34,306 nt of DNA from Clostridium sp. N3C (GCF_900095445.1 NZ_FMJL01000026.1:1-34306), one strand, 5' to 3'; shown: positions 15,532-23,594, numbered from the stretch's first letter. A program made the numbers and translations. The notes: generated by a model not told the origin, from the letters alone.

Positions 15532-17343
15532 ATGCACATTAGAGTCAAGAGTAATCGCTTCTATTTTATAGTAGGATTTTTACTTCTAATTCTTCTAGCA
15601 TTACTTTTCTTCCCTAGAAAGATTGAACATGCTGTATTTATTGAATCTGATGGAAAATACTCCATATTTTTTGTTGGAGATAAGCGAGTAAAATATAAAA
15701 CTGGTCAAATTAATTTTGAAAAATTTTCTGTAATTAATTTTAAATATAATGCCTTTAAAAGCTATGGCTTCACTAAAGTAGACCCTGTGCAAGAGCGTGT
15801 TATGTATAAAAGGGAAGATCAATATGATTTAGAAATCAGTGGACCTAAAACTTTAAGTAAAAAAGCTCATTACTATCTTATAGATAAGAATGGGAATATA
15901 AATTATTCTTCCTCTTCTAAGCTGATAGTTGGTAAAAATAATGTACGTATCTATAAAAACAAGAAGAATGAATTAACTACTTTTATCATGACTCCAATGG
16001 ATTATTCAACTATAAGAGTTGCAATTTCTACTACAAACTTCAAAGATTTATATCATAAAGAGATAGAAATCACCGCTAAATCGAACTTGAAAGTTTACAG
16101 TAGAAGAGAAAACTATTCTAACTCTATATCAGAAAATACTATTTTACATATAGAATTCCTTGATGGAAAAATAAAATTAACTACTAATGATTTATCAAAA
16201 GTGTTTTCTAACAGATTATATATAGAAGGTGATGGCCTAGCAGTAACAAGTATAAAAAGACTAACAGATAATTCTATGACACCAATCTATAATGGGGTTT
16301 TAGAAATCACGGCAGATTCATCTAAATCAGGCTTATTGATGATTAATGAAGTTAACTTAGAAAATTACCTAAAAAAGGTTGTACCTTCAGAAATGCCAGC
16401 CAGCAGTGCTTTAGAGACACTAAAAGCTCAGGCTATTGCCGCTAGAACCTATGCTATATCTGATATGCTGGCCAATAGATTTGCCCAATATGGTTACCAT
16501 GTGGATGATAGCCAAAATAGTCAAGTTTATAACAACATAAAAGAGGAACCCAAAACTACAGAAGCTGTTAACGCTACAAAAGGCCTTATTGCAACCTACC
16601 AAGGACTACCTATAGATGCCAAGTATTATTCCACCTCTGCAGGTACAGGGGCAAATTACAGAGAAATTTACTTTAAAGCAGATGGTAGCAGTGATAATAA
16701 GCCTTACTTAACCTATTCCTCATATATTTTAGGCAATTTCACTCTGCCTTCATCAGAGGAAGAATGGTTGGGCTTTTACAAAAGAAAGGACATATCCGCT
16801 TTGGATAGTTCTTACCCCCTTTTCCGCTGGAAAGTCAATTATCCCGCAGAGGATCTTACAAAAACATTAAGCAAAACTCTTAGTGAAATACACTCTAGAA
16901 GTGCTAGTTTTATGACAATAAAAGTAGATAATAAAGAAGTGAGTAACCTGCCAGAATTAAACAACTTAAAAGAAATCAAGATCCTTAAACGTGGAGAAGG
17001 TGGAAATGTTATAACTATAAGCTATATCTTTGAAAATGCAGAAGTTCAGCTTTCTGGTGACGGAAATATTAGACCTTCTATAAAGTGTTTAGATGAATAT
17101 GCAGAAAAGCCTATATTTCTATACGATGCTAAAGATAAGGCTAGATCCAATTTTGGTTCCTTACCTTCCTCCTTCTTTGCAGTAGAGAAAAAGGATAATA
17201 ATTTCATAATCTATGGCGGAGGCTTTGGTCACGGTGTAGGAATGAGCCAATACGGCGCTGTAGAAATGGGTAAAAAAGGTGAAAAGTACGATACAATTTT
17301 AAACACCTTTTATAAAGGGATAACTATAGAATCTATATACTAA
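15532..17343 (+). CDS. SpoIID/LytB domain protein (peptidoglycan lytic enzyme family)
   Basis: 603 residues. One N-terminal membrane helix (about 10-27) anchors it, with the rest outside. The first ~230 residues are an unassigned beta-rich part. The SpoIID domain starts near residue 280 with NYLKKVVPSEMP, where the Glu aligns with the catalytic Glu of SpoIID, followed by LKAQAIAARTYA. It closes with FGHGVGMSQYGA near residue 570. SpoIID cleaves peptidoglycan glycan strands during engulfment; paralogues such as LytB modify autolysin activity. It is longer than SpoIID (about 340 residues), so a vegetative or sporulation paralogue is likelier than SpoIID itself. I start at the ATG at 15532, since AAGGAG is eight bases upstream and overlaps the alternative GTG at 15523. 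Confidence 0.88.
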   Translation: MHIRVKSNRFYFIVGFLLLILLALLFFPRKIEHAVFIESDGKYSIFFVGDKRVKYKTGQINFEKFSVINFKYNAFKSYGFTKVDPVQERVMYKREDQYDLEISGPKTLSKKAHYYLIDKNGNINYSSSSKLIVGKNNVRIYKNKKNELTTFIMTPMDYSTIRVAISTTNFKDLYHKEIEITAKSNLKVYSRRENYSNSISENTILHIEFLDGKIKLTTNDLSKVFSNRLYIEGDGLAVTSIKRLTDNSMTPIYNGVLEITADSSKSGLLMINEVNLENYLKKVVPSEMPASSALETLKAQAIAARTYAISDMLANRFAQYGYHVDDSQNSQVYNNIKEEPKTTEAVNATKGLIATYQGLPIDAKYYSTSAGTGANYREIYFKADGSSDNKPYLTYSSYILGNFTLPSSEEEWLGFYKRKDISALDSSYPLFRWKVNYPAEDLTKTLSKTLSEIHSRSASFMTIKVDNKEVSNLPELNNLKEIKILKRGEGGNVITISYIFENAEVQLSGDGNIRPSIKCLDEYAEKPIFLYDAKDKARSNFGSLPSSFFAVEKKDNNFIIYGGGFGHGVGMSQYGAVEMGKKGEKYDTILNTFYKGITIESIY

Positions 17344-17373
17344 GGCTATTCCCTTTAACAGTCTCTAATAGCC
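17344..17373 (+). other. Hairpin just after the SpoIID/LytB stop codon
   Basis: GGCTATT (17344-17350) pairs with AATAGCC (17367-17373). It has no T run and precedes the strong terminator at 17382. It may stabilise the mRNA end. Confidence 0.4.
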
Positions 17374-17381
17374 AATAAAAT

Positions 17382-17419
17382 CAAAATAATAAAGACCCTT
17401 TTGGGTCTTTATTATTTTG
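17382..17419. terminator. Bidirectional rho-independent terminator
   Basis: A perfect 17-bp stem (17382-17398 with 17403-17419) with a TTTT loop between the convergent SpoIID/LytB and XRE genes. The stem's lower half is A/T only, so it gives a U run in either direction. Confidence 0.88.
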
Positions 17420-17423
17420 GAAG

Positions 17424-18119
17424 CTAAAGCACGAACTCTATTCTATCTAGTTTTGCTATAATTTTTACATCCTTAATATAGGCCGTTTCGGTTCTAACAC
17501 TACTTCTATTGCTTATGAGTAAAAGCTTGCTACTATCTAGTTTTTTAATTTGTCTTATTACTCTTTCTCCCTGATACTCAATTAAGCAAAAAGCATTATT
17601 CTCAGCTTCGCTAGTGTAATGAGCAAAGGCTATATCACCTTTAGCTATCCTAAAACCAATCATATCATCATCCATTACCTGTATGTAAAACACCTTATCT
17701 TGCGCGTATCCCTCTATTTTATTGTTTTGTATAGGCATAAGCTTAGTAGTTATTACCTTGCTTAAATTATAGTCATATACTGGAACAGACTTTAAAACTG
17801 AGGCAAAAGCGCTACTCCAAGTATCATTAATCTCCGTAGTCTTTTTAGGGACAGCTTCTATCTTCTTTAAAGGAGTTCTTTCTGGAGCATTATTATATAC
17901 ATCTTCTATACTTTCTACTTCAACGGACATAGAAATGTCATTTATATCCTTGTTAAATATTTTAGATACCCTATTAATCATACTTTCATTGATTATTTTA
18001 CGGCCTAGCTCCACATCATTAATAAAGCTTTCAGATACACCTAGCTTTTTAGCAAGAGCCTTCTGACTCATTCCTGCTTCTATCCTTAAGCTCTTGATCT
18101 TTTCTGCTACTCTACTCAC
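17424..18119 (-). CDS. XRE-family repressor with a LexA-like (S24) C-terminal domain lacking catalytic residues
   Basis: 231 residues. Residues 4-62 are an XRE helix-turn-helix (SQKALAKKLGVSESFINDVE). Residues 110-231 follow the S24/LexA fold pattern (VPVYDY..., VFYIQVMDDDMIGFRIAKGD, RVIRQIKK, LLLISNRS). In active S24 proteins the motif is DSM with the nucleophilic Ser, followed by a Lys in a VKR-like segment. Here these positions are D152 and R189, so self-cleavage looks impossible. The domain probably only dimerises or senses another signal. The start is GTG, and the upstream gene's TAG touches it directly, with GAGGG seven bases before, so translation is coupled to the DUF3783 gene. Confidence 0.8.
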   Translation of the reverse strand: MSRVAEKIKSLRIEAGMSQKALAKKLGVSESFINDVELGRKIINESMINRVSKIFNKDINDISMSVEVESIEDVYNNAPERTPLKKIEAVPKKTTEINDTWSSAFASVLKSVPVYDYNLSKVITTKLMPIQNNKIEGYAQDKVFYIQVMDDDMIGFRIAKGDIAFAHYTSEAENNAFCLIEYQGERVIRQIKKLDSSKLLLISNRSSVRTETAYIKDVKIIAKLDRIEFVL

Positions 18120-18509
18120 CTATTGTCCCTCATTTCTGTTCTGTCTCTTTCTAAAATACTCTCTTTCTTCTATAAGATGCTCAATCAAATATGCAAAGGT
18201 CCATTCTTTAGAAGTTGGTGTAACTATTGCAAAAATAGGCTGACCACCTAGACTTGCTCTTATAGCTCTTATAGAATTCTCCAACTCATCATCACTAAAA
18301 TTGTTGAATAAAACAACCTTTTCCTTAGGTAAAGGCTTAGCTTCCCCCTCTACGTGAGGGCCTTCAATTAAAGTTCTTAGGGTCATAGAAGTCATTGTAT
18401 CTGTAATTTCTATAACCTTTTCCAAACCTTCTTTATCATTAATTTGCTGCAATACTTCCTTTTCATTTTCATTAAATCCATAAATAAGTAGGCACTTGTT
18501 GTTATCCAA
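18120..18509 (-). CDS. DUF3783 domain protein
   Basis: About 129 residues. The C-terminal half (VVLFNNFSDDELENSIRAIR, then PIFAIVTPTSKEWTFAYLIEHL) matches DUF3783, a small domain of unknown function in Firmicutes. The N-terminal half has a short beta strand (KCLLIYGF) and a helical stretch. The frame is open to 18563, which would overlap the cyclophilin gene. The TTG at 18507-18509 has GAGGGG eight bases upstream and lies 19 bases after the cyclophilin stop, so I start there. It ends immediately at the GTG of the XRE repressor. Being sandwiched in an operon with that regulator suggests a linked function, but none is known. Confidence 0.75.
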   Translation of the reverse strand: MDNNKCLLIYGFNENEKEVLQQINDKEGLEKVIEITDTMTSMTLRTLIEGPHVEGEAKPLPKEKVVLFNNFSDDELENSIRAIRASLGGQPIFAIVTPTSKEWTFAYLIEHLIEEREYFRKRQNRNEGQ

Positions 18510-18528
18510 GCCTTTCACCCCTCTTCTA

Positions 18529-19044
18529 TTAAATCTTCTCTGGGTCCCCAATTTCTTCACCAAAGGTATCTACAGTTATACTTTCTATAACCTGGTCCTC
18601 ATAAGGTTTATCCCATCTATCTCTAGCTACAGAAACAATTCTGTCCGCTACTTCCATTCCCTCTATAACTTTACCAAAGGCAGCATACTGGCCATCTAAG
18701 TGAGGCGCATCTGCAACCATTATAAAAAATTGACTACCAGCAGAATTAGGATTCATAGCTCTTGCCATGGATAAGACTCCTCTAGTATGTTTTAAATCAT
18801 TGTTAAAACCATTGGCTTTAAATTCACCCTTTATGCTGTATCCTGGACCTCCTGTACCATTTCCTTCTGGGTCTCCCCCTTGAATCATAAAGCCCGGTAT
18901 AACTCTGTGAAATATTAAACCATCATAAAAACCTTTTTTGCAGAGACTAACAAAATTTTTAACGGTATTGGGTGCCTTATCTTTGTACAGTTCTGCCTTA
19001 ATTATACCCCCATCTTTCATCTTTATTGTTACTACTGGATTCAT
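18529..19044 (-). CDS. ppiB: Peptidyl-prolyl cis-trans isomerase, cyclophilin type
   Basis: 171 residues, one cyclophilin domain with no signal peptide, so a cytoplasmic protein-folding helper. Catalytic and substrate-binding residues are present: FHRV (R47), FMIQGGD (F52, M53, Q55) and SAGSQFFI. The tryptophan that binds cyclosporin in human CypA is His here (PHLDGQYAAFG), as in many bacterial forms. The ATG at 19042-19044 is chosen because AAAGGAG lies eight bases upstream; a longer frame would add seven unsupported residues. The gene heads a tight run with the DUF3783 gene and the XRE repressor, and the membrane protein at 19068 lies 23 bases upstream. Confidence 0.93.
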   Translation of the reverse strand: MNPVVTIKMKDGGIIKAELYKDKAPNTVKNFVSLCKKGFYDGLIFHRVIPGFMIQGGDPEGNGTGGPGYSIKGEFKANGFNNDLKHTRGVLSMARAMNPNSAGSQFFIMVADAPHLDGQYAAFGKVIEGMEVADRIVSVARDRWDKPYEDQVIESITVDTFGEEIGDPEKI

Positions 19045-19067
19045 AATAAGTTCTCCTTTCAGCACAT

Positions 19068-19730
19068 TTAAAAATGTATTAATTTTAATATTTCAAAGCC
19101 ACCAGCAAAAATTATTGCTAAGGAATATATCATATGCTGAAGGCTCCATATGGTAATATCTCCACTTTTTTCGTAAACTAGTACTGGTAATCCAAAAATA
19201 ATAGCTTGTATAATTACATTACCAGGAAAATCTACAGGTAAAAACCTACAGTATTTGCTCCAAAACATAGTGTAGATTATAAGAATGTTAGCAACAATTG
19301 CTATATATCCAAAGATTTTAATTCTACAACCGGCTAAATCATAAATATTGGCCCAAATTAAGGGCTCCATCAATCCATTAATTAATACAAAGACAAGACC
19401 ACTTATCAAATATTCAAAAGCATTATTATGGCCTGGAGTATAGTAAACTATGTAAAGCCCTATGCCCAAAGCAGTGAATATAGCTATTGCTACCAATTGC
19501 TTTTTAATAGTGCTAAAGCTAATATCAAAAAGGGGAATCTTTGTACCTATAATTCCTCTTAACACTATACCACAAAAATACCAATATGCAATTATAGCTA
19601 ATAATGTCAAAGGCCCCTTGTTTGCCATAGTTGTTACTGCAGCAGGAAGTGCTATTCCTACTGTCCAACCTAAGAACTGCTTTAGCCTAACATTTTGCTT
19701 AATAGCATTAATTTTTGTACTCCCAGACAT
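19068..19730 (-). CDS. Polytopic membrane protein, possibly a degenerate CPBP-like protein
   Basis: About 220 residues with six to seven hydrophobic helices. One helix region (LINGLMEPLIWANIYDLAG) and a late WSLQHMIYSLA segment recall the positions of the EExxxR and FxxxH motifs of CPBP (Abi) intramembrane proteases, but the glutamate pair and arginine are not there, so catalysis is doubtful and the family link is weak. Start choice is uncertain: the ATG at 19728-19730 has GGAG nine bases upstream, while TTG and ATG codons at 19745 and 19739 lie just before it. Transcribed toward the cyclophilin gene with a 23-base gap, so it probably opens that operon. Confidence 0.6.
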   Translation of the reverse strand: MSGSTKINAIKQNVRLKQFLGWTVGIALPAAVTTMANKGPLTLLAIIAYWYFCGIVLRGIIGTKIPLFDISFSTIKKQLVAIAIFTALGIGLYIVYYTPGHNNAFEYLISGLVFVLINGLMEPLIWANIYDLAGCRIKIFGYIAIVANILIIYTMFWSKYCRFLPVDFPGNVIIQAIIFGLPVLVYEKSGDITIWSLQHMIYSLAIIFAGGFEILKLIHF

Positions 19731-19812
19731 ACGATTCATCTCCAATTTATTTCCATATATCTAAAAAACATTATATCTCATTTTTAAATCTATTGGAATA
19801 TTGGCTGCAGTG

Positions 19813-19850
19813 AATTAAGCAAAAGAAATTCAGCCCTTAGACTGAATTTC
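19813..19850 (-). terminator. Rho-independent terminator of the glutamine synthetase gene
   Basis: A 9-bp perfect stem (GAAATTCAG 19825-19833 with CTGAATTTC 19842-19850), 8-nt loop, then TTTT on the minus strand. It is 24 bases past the glutamine synthetase stop. Confidence 0.8.
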
Positions 19851-19874
19851 TAGCATAATCATCACTTTTTACCT

Positions 19875-21773
19875 TTATATATCCAACAAGTTCTTTTTGT
19901 AGGCAGAATAGATCTCTCTTAGCACCTTCATCTTTGCATCCATCTCAAGCTGAAGCTCTGAAACCTTGTCATAATCCCCTGCCTCAGAAGCTTCCTTTAT
20001 TCTTGTAAACAGACTCTTAATAGTATAAGTATCTTTCATAAGATATTTTCTTAATTCATTAATAGTCATCCAATTAGAAACATCCAAATCCAAGGCATTA
20101 TCAGGACAATGAAGTCTCTTAAAGCTTCTTATTTCATCCATGTAATTATGAATTATTCTATTATTTATTTCTGTAATCCAGCGTCTTTCAACGGCTAACC
20201 TATAGCTATTTATTATTTTGTCAGTGAAAACGTCTCCCTGTTTTAATACCTCCAGTTTCTCAGGATACTTTGAAAAGGCAGATATATTCTCGTATACAGT
20301 AGCAGGAGCTTTACCAAAATATGCTGTTCTCTCCTCTTCTGTAAAAAATTCAAAAACATCTTCCTCTGATCTATAGGCCCTATCCTTTTCTAGATAATCT
20401 GCATCTTCTCCTGGTTTCTTTGAAAGTTCCTTGAGAAGATCATCTTCAGTTTTATTATTTAGTAATGCATATTTTATTCCGTCTATCATAGCTAAGTATA
20501 TGGTGGCAACACATAAGTAAGTATTAGTATGAGGATTAGGAGCTCTTAATTCAAATCTAGTAGAATAAGGATTAGCTAAATCTCTTATAAGTCCAAGCAG
20601 TATGGTTCTGTTTCTTGAAGGTTCCTCTATGCTGTGTCCTAAGGAAGTTACTATGCAAACAGGGGCTTCAAAACCTGGTTTTAATCTTCTTAAGGAATCA
20701 TTTGTGGCAGATACAAAGGGATTAATAACTTCGTAATTCTTTAAAACTCCCATAGCTGCTGCATAGCCAAATACACTTAAGAAATGCTTCTTTGTAGCAG
20801 TAAAGAGGTTTATCATCTTTCCATTTTTAAGCTTCAAAGCTATACCTACATGAGTATGTTTACCACTTCCAGCTACTCCATCAATAGGCTTAGCCATAAA
20901 GGTAACGTCTAACCCATTTGCTCTAAATACCTCTTTTATAAGAATTCTAACCTGTAAATCGTTATCCGCTGCCTGAATAGCATCGGAGTACTTCCAATCA
21001 ATTTCCAACTGCTCCATAATATGAGTTAAGCTTCCGGTCTCAGTAAGGGAGGACTTTACTCCACCTACTTCCTTATGCCCCATCTCTGGCTCTAAGCCGT
21101 ATCTGTCCATAAGATCTAGGCATTGTTCTAAGGCTGTTCGAACGCTACCCTTTGTTCTCTTCCAGTACTGCTCCTGAAGCATTTGTGAAGTAGAAAGCGC
21201 CTCTAGTTCAGCCTCATCATTTGGGGTCTTAACCCAAAATTCTAGCTCTGTAGCTGAAGTAGCCACTACCTTTTCAATATCCTCCACCTTTATGCCATAA
21301 TCCTTAAGAGCTTCAGGATGTGCTTTTAACAACTCAAATAGAGTTTTTTCAAAATATTCTATAGAACTCTTTAAGATATATCTTGAATCTACCGCCCGTC
21401 CTTCATGTATCAAAAAACAAGGTATTCTAAGAGTTCCTACCGGCTTTCCTGTCTCTTCATCTATATTTTCAAAATTATAACTTACAAACCAATCTGCGTC
21501 CGGATCTGCCACCATATCTAATTTTGCATTATTTATTGTAGCTATACCTGGTAGCACCACTGATGAACCATCCGTCTGAATAGCTCCTTCAAAAAAGGTA
21601 TTAATATCTTCTAGAAATAACTTGACTGGAATTCTTTCATCAGTGTCATTACCAGATAAATCAATACCAACTAATGATACAAACTTTATTTCTCTATGCT
21701 CTTCCAAAAGTTTGGTGATTTCTTCAACAGAATGCTTATCCTTCGGAATTTTAAAAAGTAAATCTTTCAACAT
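19875..21773 (-). CDS. glnA: Glutamine synthetase, long clostridial type
   Basis: 632 residues, against about 440-470 for ordinary GlnA. It makes glutamine from glutamate, ammonia and ATP. Family segments in order: TELEFW (175-180) for the first metal-binding Glu, EMGHKEVGG (230-238), GSGKHTHVG (302-310; GSGMHVHQS in typical GSI), KPGFEAP (365-371) and RFELRAPNP (406-414). The last ~190 residues extend past the usual GS end, with much helical, charged sequence. The N-terminal beta-grasp part ends with TDGSSVVLPG. The ATG at 21771-21773 is preceded by GGGGG at seven bases; a TTG 18 bases upstream is less likely. No glnR or nitrogen regulator is adjacent. Monocistronic, with its own terminator. 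Confidence 0.88.
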   Translation of the reverse strand: MLKDLLFKIPKDKHSVEEITKLLEEHREIKFVSLVGIDLSGNDTDERIPVKLFLEDINTFFEGAIQTDGSSVVLPGIATINNAKLDMVADPDADWFVSYNFENIDEETGKPVGTLRIPCFLIHEGRAVDSRYILKSSIEYFEKTLFELLKAHPEALKDYGIKVEDIEKVVATSATELEFWVKTPNDEAELEALSTSQMLQEQYWKRTKGSVRTALEQCLDLMDRYGLEPEMGHKEVGGVKSSLTETGSLTHIMEQLEIDWKYSDAIQAADNDLQVRILIKEVFRANGLDVTFMAKPIDGVAGSGKHTHVGIALKLKNGKMINLFTATKKHFLSVFGYAAAMGVLKNYEVINPFVSATNDSLRRLKPGFEAPVCIVTSLGHSIEEPSRNRTILLGLIRDLANPYSTRFELRAPNPHTNTYLCVATIYLAMIDGIKYALLNNKTEDDLLKELSKKPGEDADYLEKDRAYRSEEDVFEFFTEEERTAYFGKAPATVYENISAFSKYPEKLEVLKQGDVFTDKIINSYRLAVERRWITEINNRIIHNYMDEIRSFKRLHCPDNALDLDVSNWMTINELRKYLMKDTYTIKSLFTRIKEASEAGDYDKVSELQLEMDAKMKVLREIYSAYKKNLLDI

Positions 21774-22063
21774 CCTAATACCCCCATACAATTAAACTAT
21801 TTTTTCTTCATGTTACCTACAATTATATACAGAATAACAGAAATAACTCTTTATTTCAAAGCTTTATTCCCTACCTTTTCTATTTTATTGTTTTTTTATT
21901 TGTAATCGTATCACTTTATTAATTTATAATCTTTTATTTGCAAAACAATCCTTAAATTAACAATCCATCAAAATCCATCCTAATAGTTATCAAATTTATT
22001 TTTAAAAGCTTTTATGCTAAAATATAAATATCTTAATAATTACCTATTTCACGGAGTGATAAT

Positions 22064-22852
22064 ATGAGCAATTTGATTAATGTAAAGAAAGAGGCTCCCA
22101 TAGGCTTTTTTGATTCAGGTATTGGGGGCTTAAGCGTTTTAAGGGAGGCAATTAAATTATTGCCTAGAGAAAATTTTATTTACTTTGGAGATTCAAAAAA
22201 TGCACCTTATGGTACAAAGACTGTAGATGAAATAAAAAGACTATCTTATGCAGCTGCGGATTTTTTATTAGGTAAAGGTGTTAAAGCTATAGTTATAGCT
22301 TGCAATACTGCTACTAGTGCTGCAGCTTCTGATTTACGTAGCACCTATCCAGAAATACCTATTATTGGAATAGAGCCTGCTATAAAGCCAGCAGTACAAT
22401 TGAATAGAAGAGGTAAAATTCTAATTATGGCTACACCTTTAACCATATCAGAGAAAAAATTTAATAATCTAATGAAATCCTTTGAAAATACCTCAGAAAT
22501 CATTCCTATACCTTGTGCAGGCTTGGCAGAATTAATTGAAAGCGGTAATATAGAAAGTCTTGAAATAAGGCGATTTCTAGAAATCAAATTAAAACCTTAC
22601 CTAAGTTTTGATATTTCCACAATTGTATTAGGTTGTACCCATTACCCCTTTATTAAAGATCACTTATCAGCTATAGTAGGTGAAGACATCCCAATTATAG
22701 ACGGAAGCTTTGGAACAGCAAAACAGCTTAGACGACTACTAATCCAAAAGGATCTTATAAATGAAAGTATAGAGGCAGGAAAAATAGAAATTTTTAACTC
22801 TCTAGCAGACTCAAAAATAATCGATCTAAGCTACAGATTGTTAAAACAATAA
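22064..22852 (+). CDS. murI: Glutamate racemase
   Basis: 262 residues, full length. Converts L-glutamate to D-glutamate for peptidoglycan, in the cytoplasm. The two catalytic cysteines are C80 (IACNTAT) and C191 (GCTHYP). D17 lies in FFDSGIGGLS, and YFGDSKNAPYG and IIGIEPA also match the family. ATG start with GGAGTG a few bases upstream. It is transcribed divergently from the glutamine synthetase gene; both draw on glutamate, though nothing shows shared control. The nearest recognisable terminator lies about 155 bases downstream. Confidence 0.95.
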   Translation: MSNLINVKKEAPIGFFDSGIGGLSVLREAIKLLPRENFIYFGDSKNAPYGTKTVDEIKRLSYAAADFLLGKGVKAIVIACNTATSAAASDLRSTYPEIPIIGIEPAIKPAVQLNRRGKILIMATPLTISEKKFNNLMKSFENTSEIIPIPCAGLAELIESGNIESLEIRRFLEIKLKPYLSFDISTIVLGCTHYPFIKDHLSAIVGEDIPIIDGSFGTAKQLRRLLIQKDLINESIEAGKIEIFNSLADSKIIDLSYRLLKQ

Positions 22853-22931
22853 CATTTTATTAAAAAAATAATTAATTTTTTGACGTATATGATAAGCTTT
22901 TCATAGGTAGTTATATGTAATTTAGAACTCT

Positions 22932-23041
22932 GTTACATAAGTGAAGCTCCCTCGTAACCCTTTATTTTATTAGTATAAACAAGGTTAATTTCTACTGTTT
23001 CACTTCCACAGGCCTAACTGTATTAATACAGTTAGGCCTGT
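22932..23041 (+). ncRNA. Candidate small RNA or structured 3' UTR after murI
   Basis: AAGTGAAGC (22939-22947) pairs with GTTTCACTT (22997-23005, one G-U pair). Inside it TAACC (22955-22959) pairs with GGTTA (22983-22987). A competing small hairpin is possible (GTTAC 22932-22936 with GTAAC 22954-22958). The block ends in the palindrome at 23008-23041. It could be an independent RNA or the tail of the murI transcript; the promoter evidence is weak (TTGACG near 22880 without a good -10). Confidence 0.35.
23008..23041 (+). terminator. Perfect 34-base palindrome, probable terminator
   Basis: Two 17-base arms (23008-23024 and 23025-23041, core CAGGCCTAACTGTATT) are exact inverted copies. The RNA would fold into a very stable hairpin with a loop of a few bases. 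TTTGC follows, a poor T run. It most likely ends transcription from murI or the candidate small RNA. Confidence 0.65.
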
Positions 23042-23071
23042 TTGCTAATTTAAAAAACACTCGTTAAATAG

Positions 23072-23100
23072 TTGACAATCTTTTAGCTAGCTGATATATT
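23072..23100 (+). promoter_or_regulatory. Promoter of the STAS-like gene
   Basis: Consensus TTGACA (23072-23077), a 17-base spacer and TATATT (23095-23100). The predicted start near 23107 gives a leader of about 178 bases. Confidence 0.7.
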
Positions 23101-23108
23101 ATAAGTAA

Positions 23109-23228
23109 GATATCCAGTTTCGAAGTTGAATTTAAACTAAAAGCAAAAAAGCTGTTGAAATTGGTTCTTCCCTTAATTTTTTTAGATATCCATAGATCAG
23201 TGGAATTTAATAGTTCAAGTTGGATATC
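23109..23228 (+). repeat. Three-copy GATATCCA motif in the STAS-like leader
   Basis: GATATCCA occurs at 23109-23116 and 23185-23192, and its reverse complement TGGATATC at 23221-23228. Either of the first two can pair with the third in RNA, giving two exclusive folds. The motif could also be a DNA operator repeat. Confidence 0.45.
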
Positions 23229-23284
23229 CTATTAATTAAGATAAGTTGTTAGAAAATTTAATTAATTAAAGGAGAGCGAAAACA

Positions 23285-23587
23285 ATGGAAGCAATAAAAG
23301 TTACTGATGTTATAGAACAAAATCTTAATATGGAAGATGCTATAGTTCTAAGAGACATTATCGAAAACTCTATAGAAGATAAGGTTGTACTTGACTTTTC
23401 TGGAATTATGAGAGTGCCAACAACCTTCTTGTGTTGTCTATTAACAGACCTAATCAACAAATATGGTAGAGACTATATTGCTTCACACATACAAGTAAAA
23501 AATCTAAATAACATCTCTGATTACAATAGAGTATTATTAGGAACTGCTTTCTTAGATGGTACAGCAAAAAATACTGCATTCAATTAA
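23285..23587 (+). CDS. STAS-like domain protein (DUF4325 type)
   Basis: A 100-residue soluble protein. The core (VVLDFSGIMRVPTTFLCCLLTDLINKYG) matches the STAS-like DUF4325 domain: an Asp-Phe-Ser/Thr strand followed by a helix, as in anti-sigma factor antagonists. Such domains also occur in small stand-alone proteins of unknown partner. The position that is phosphorylated in SpoIIAA-type antagonists is not clearly matched. No kinase or sigma gene is near. AAAGGAG lies about ten bases before the ATG. It has its own strong promoter, a long leader and a terminator. Confidence 0.75.
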   Translation: MEAIKVTDVIEQNLNMEDAIVLRDIIENSIEDKVVLDFSGIMRVPTTFLCCLLTDLINKYGRDYIASHIQVKNLNNISDYNRVLLGTAFLDGTAKNTAFN

Positions 23588-23594
23588 ATCTTAT

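Larger units (their letters stand above)
22853..23284 (+). other. 432-base intergenic region with structured RNA candidates
   Basis: No coding frame of note on either strand. It holds a region of potential RNA structure at 22932-23005, a 34-base perfect palindrome at 23008-23041, a strong promoter at 23072-23100 and a 5' leader of about 178 bases with three copies of an 8-base motif before the STAS-like gene. I do not recognise a known riboswitch class here. Confidence 0.6.

Noticed and set aside
18510..18563. Longer N-terminus of the DUF3783 protein
   Set aside because: The upstream codons overlap the cyclophilin gene and have no ribosome binding site, whereas the TTG at 18507 has one.
19068..19730. 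CPBP intramembrane protease
   Set aside because: The EExxxR and following motif residues are absent; I kept only a cautious note of resemblance.
23008..23041. 34-base palindrome as a mobile element end or attachment site
   Set aside because: There is no second copy, no transposase or integrase near it and no target duplication seen; a hairpin terminator explains it better.
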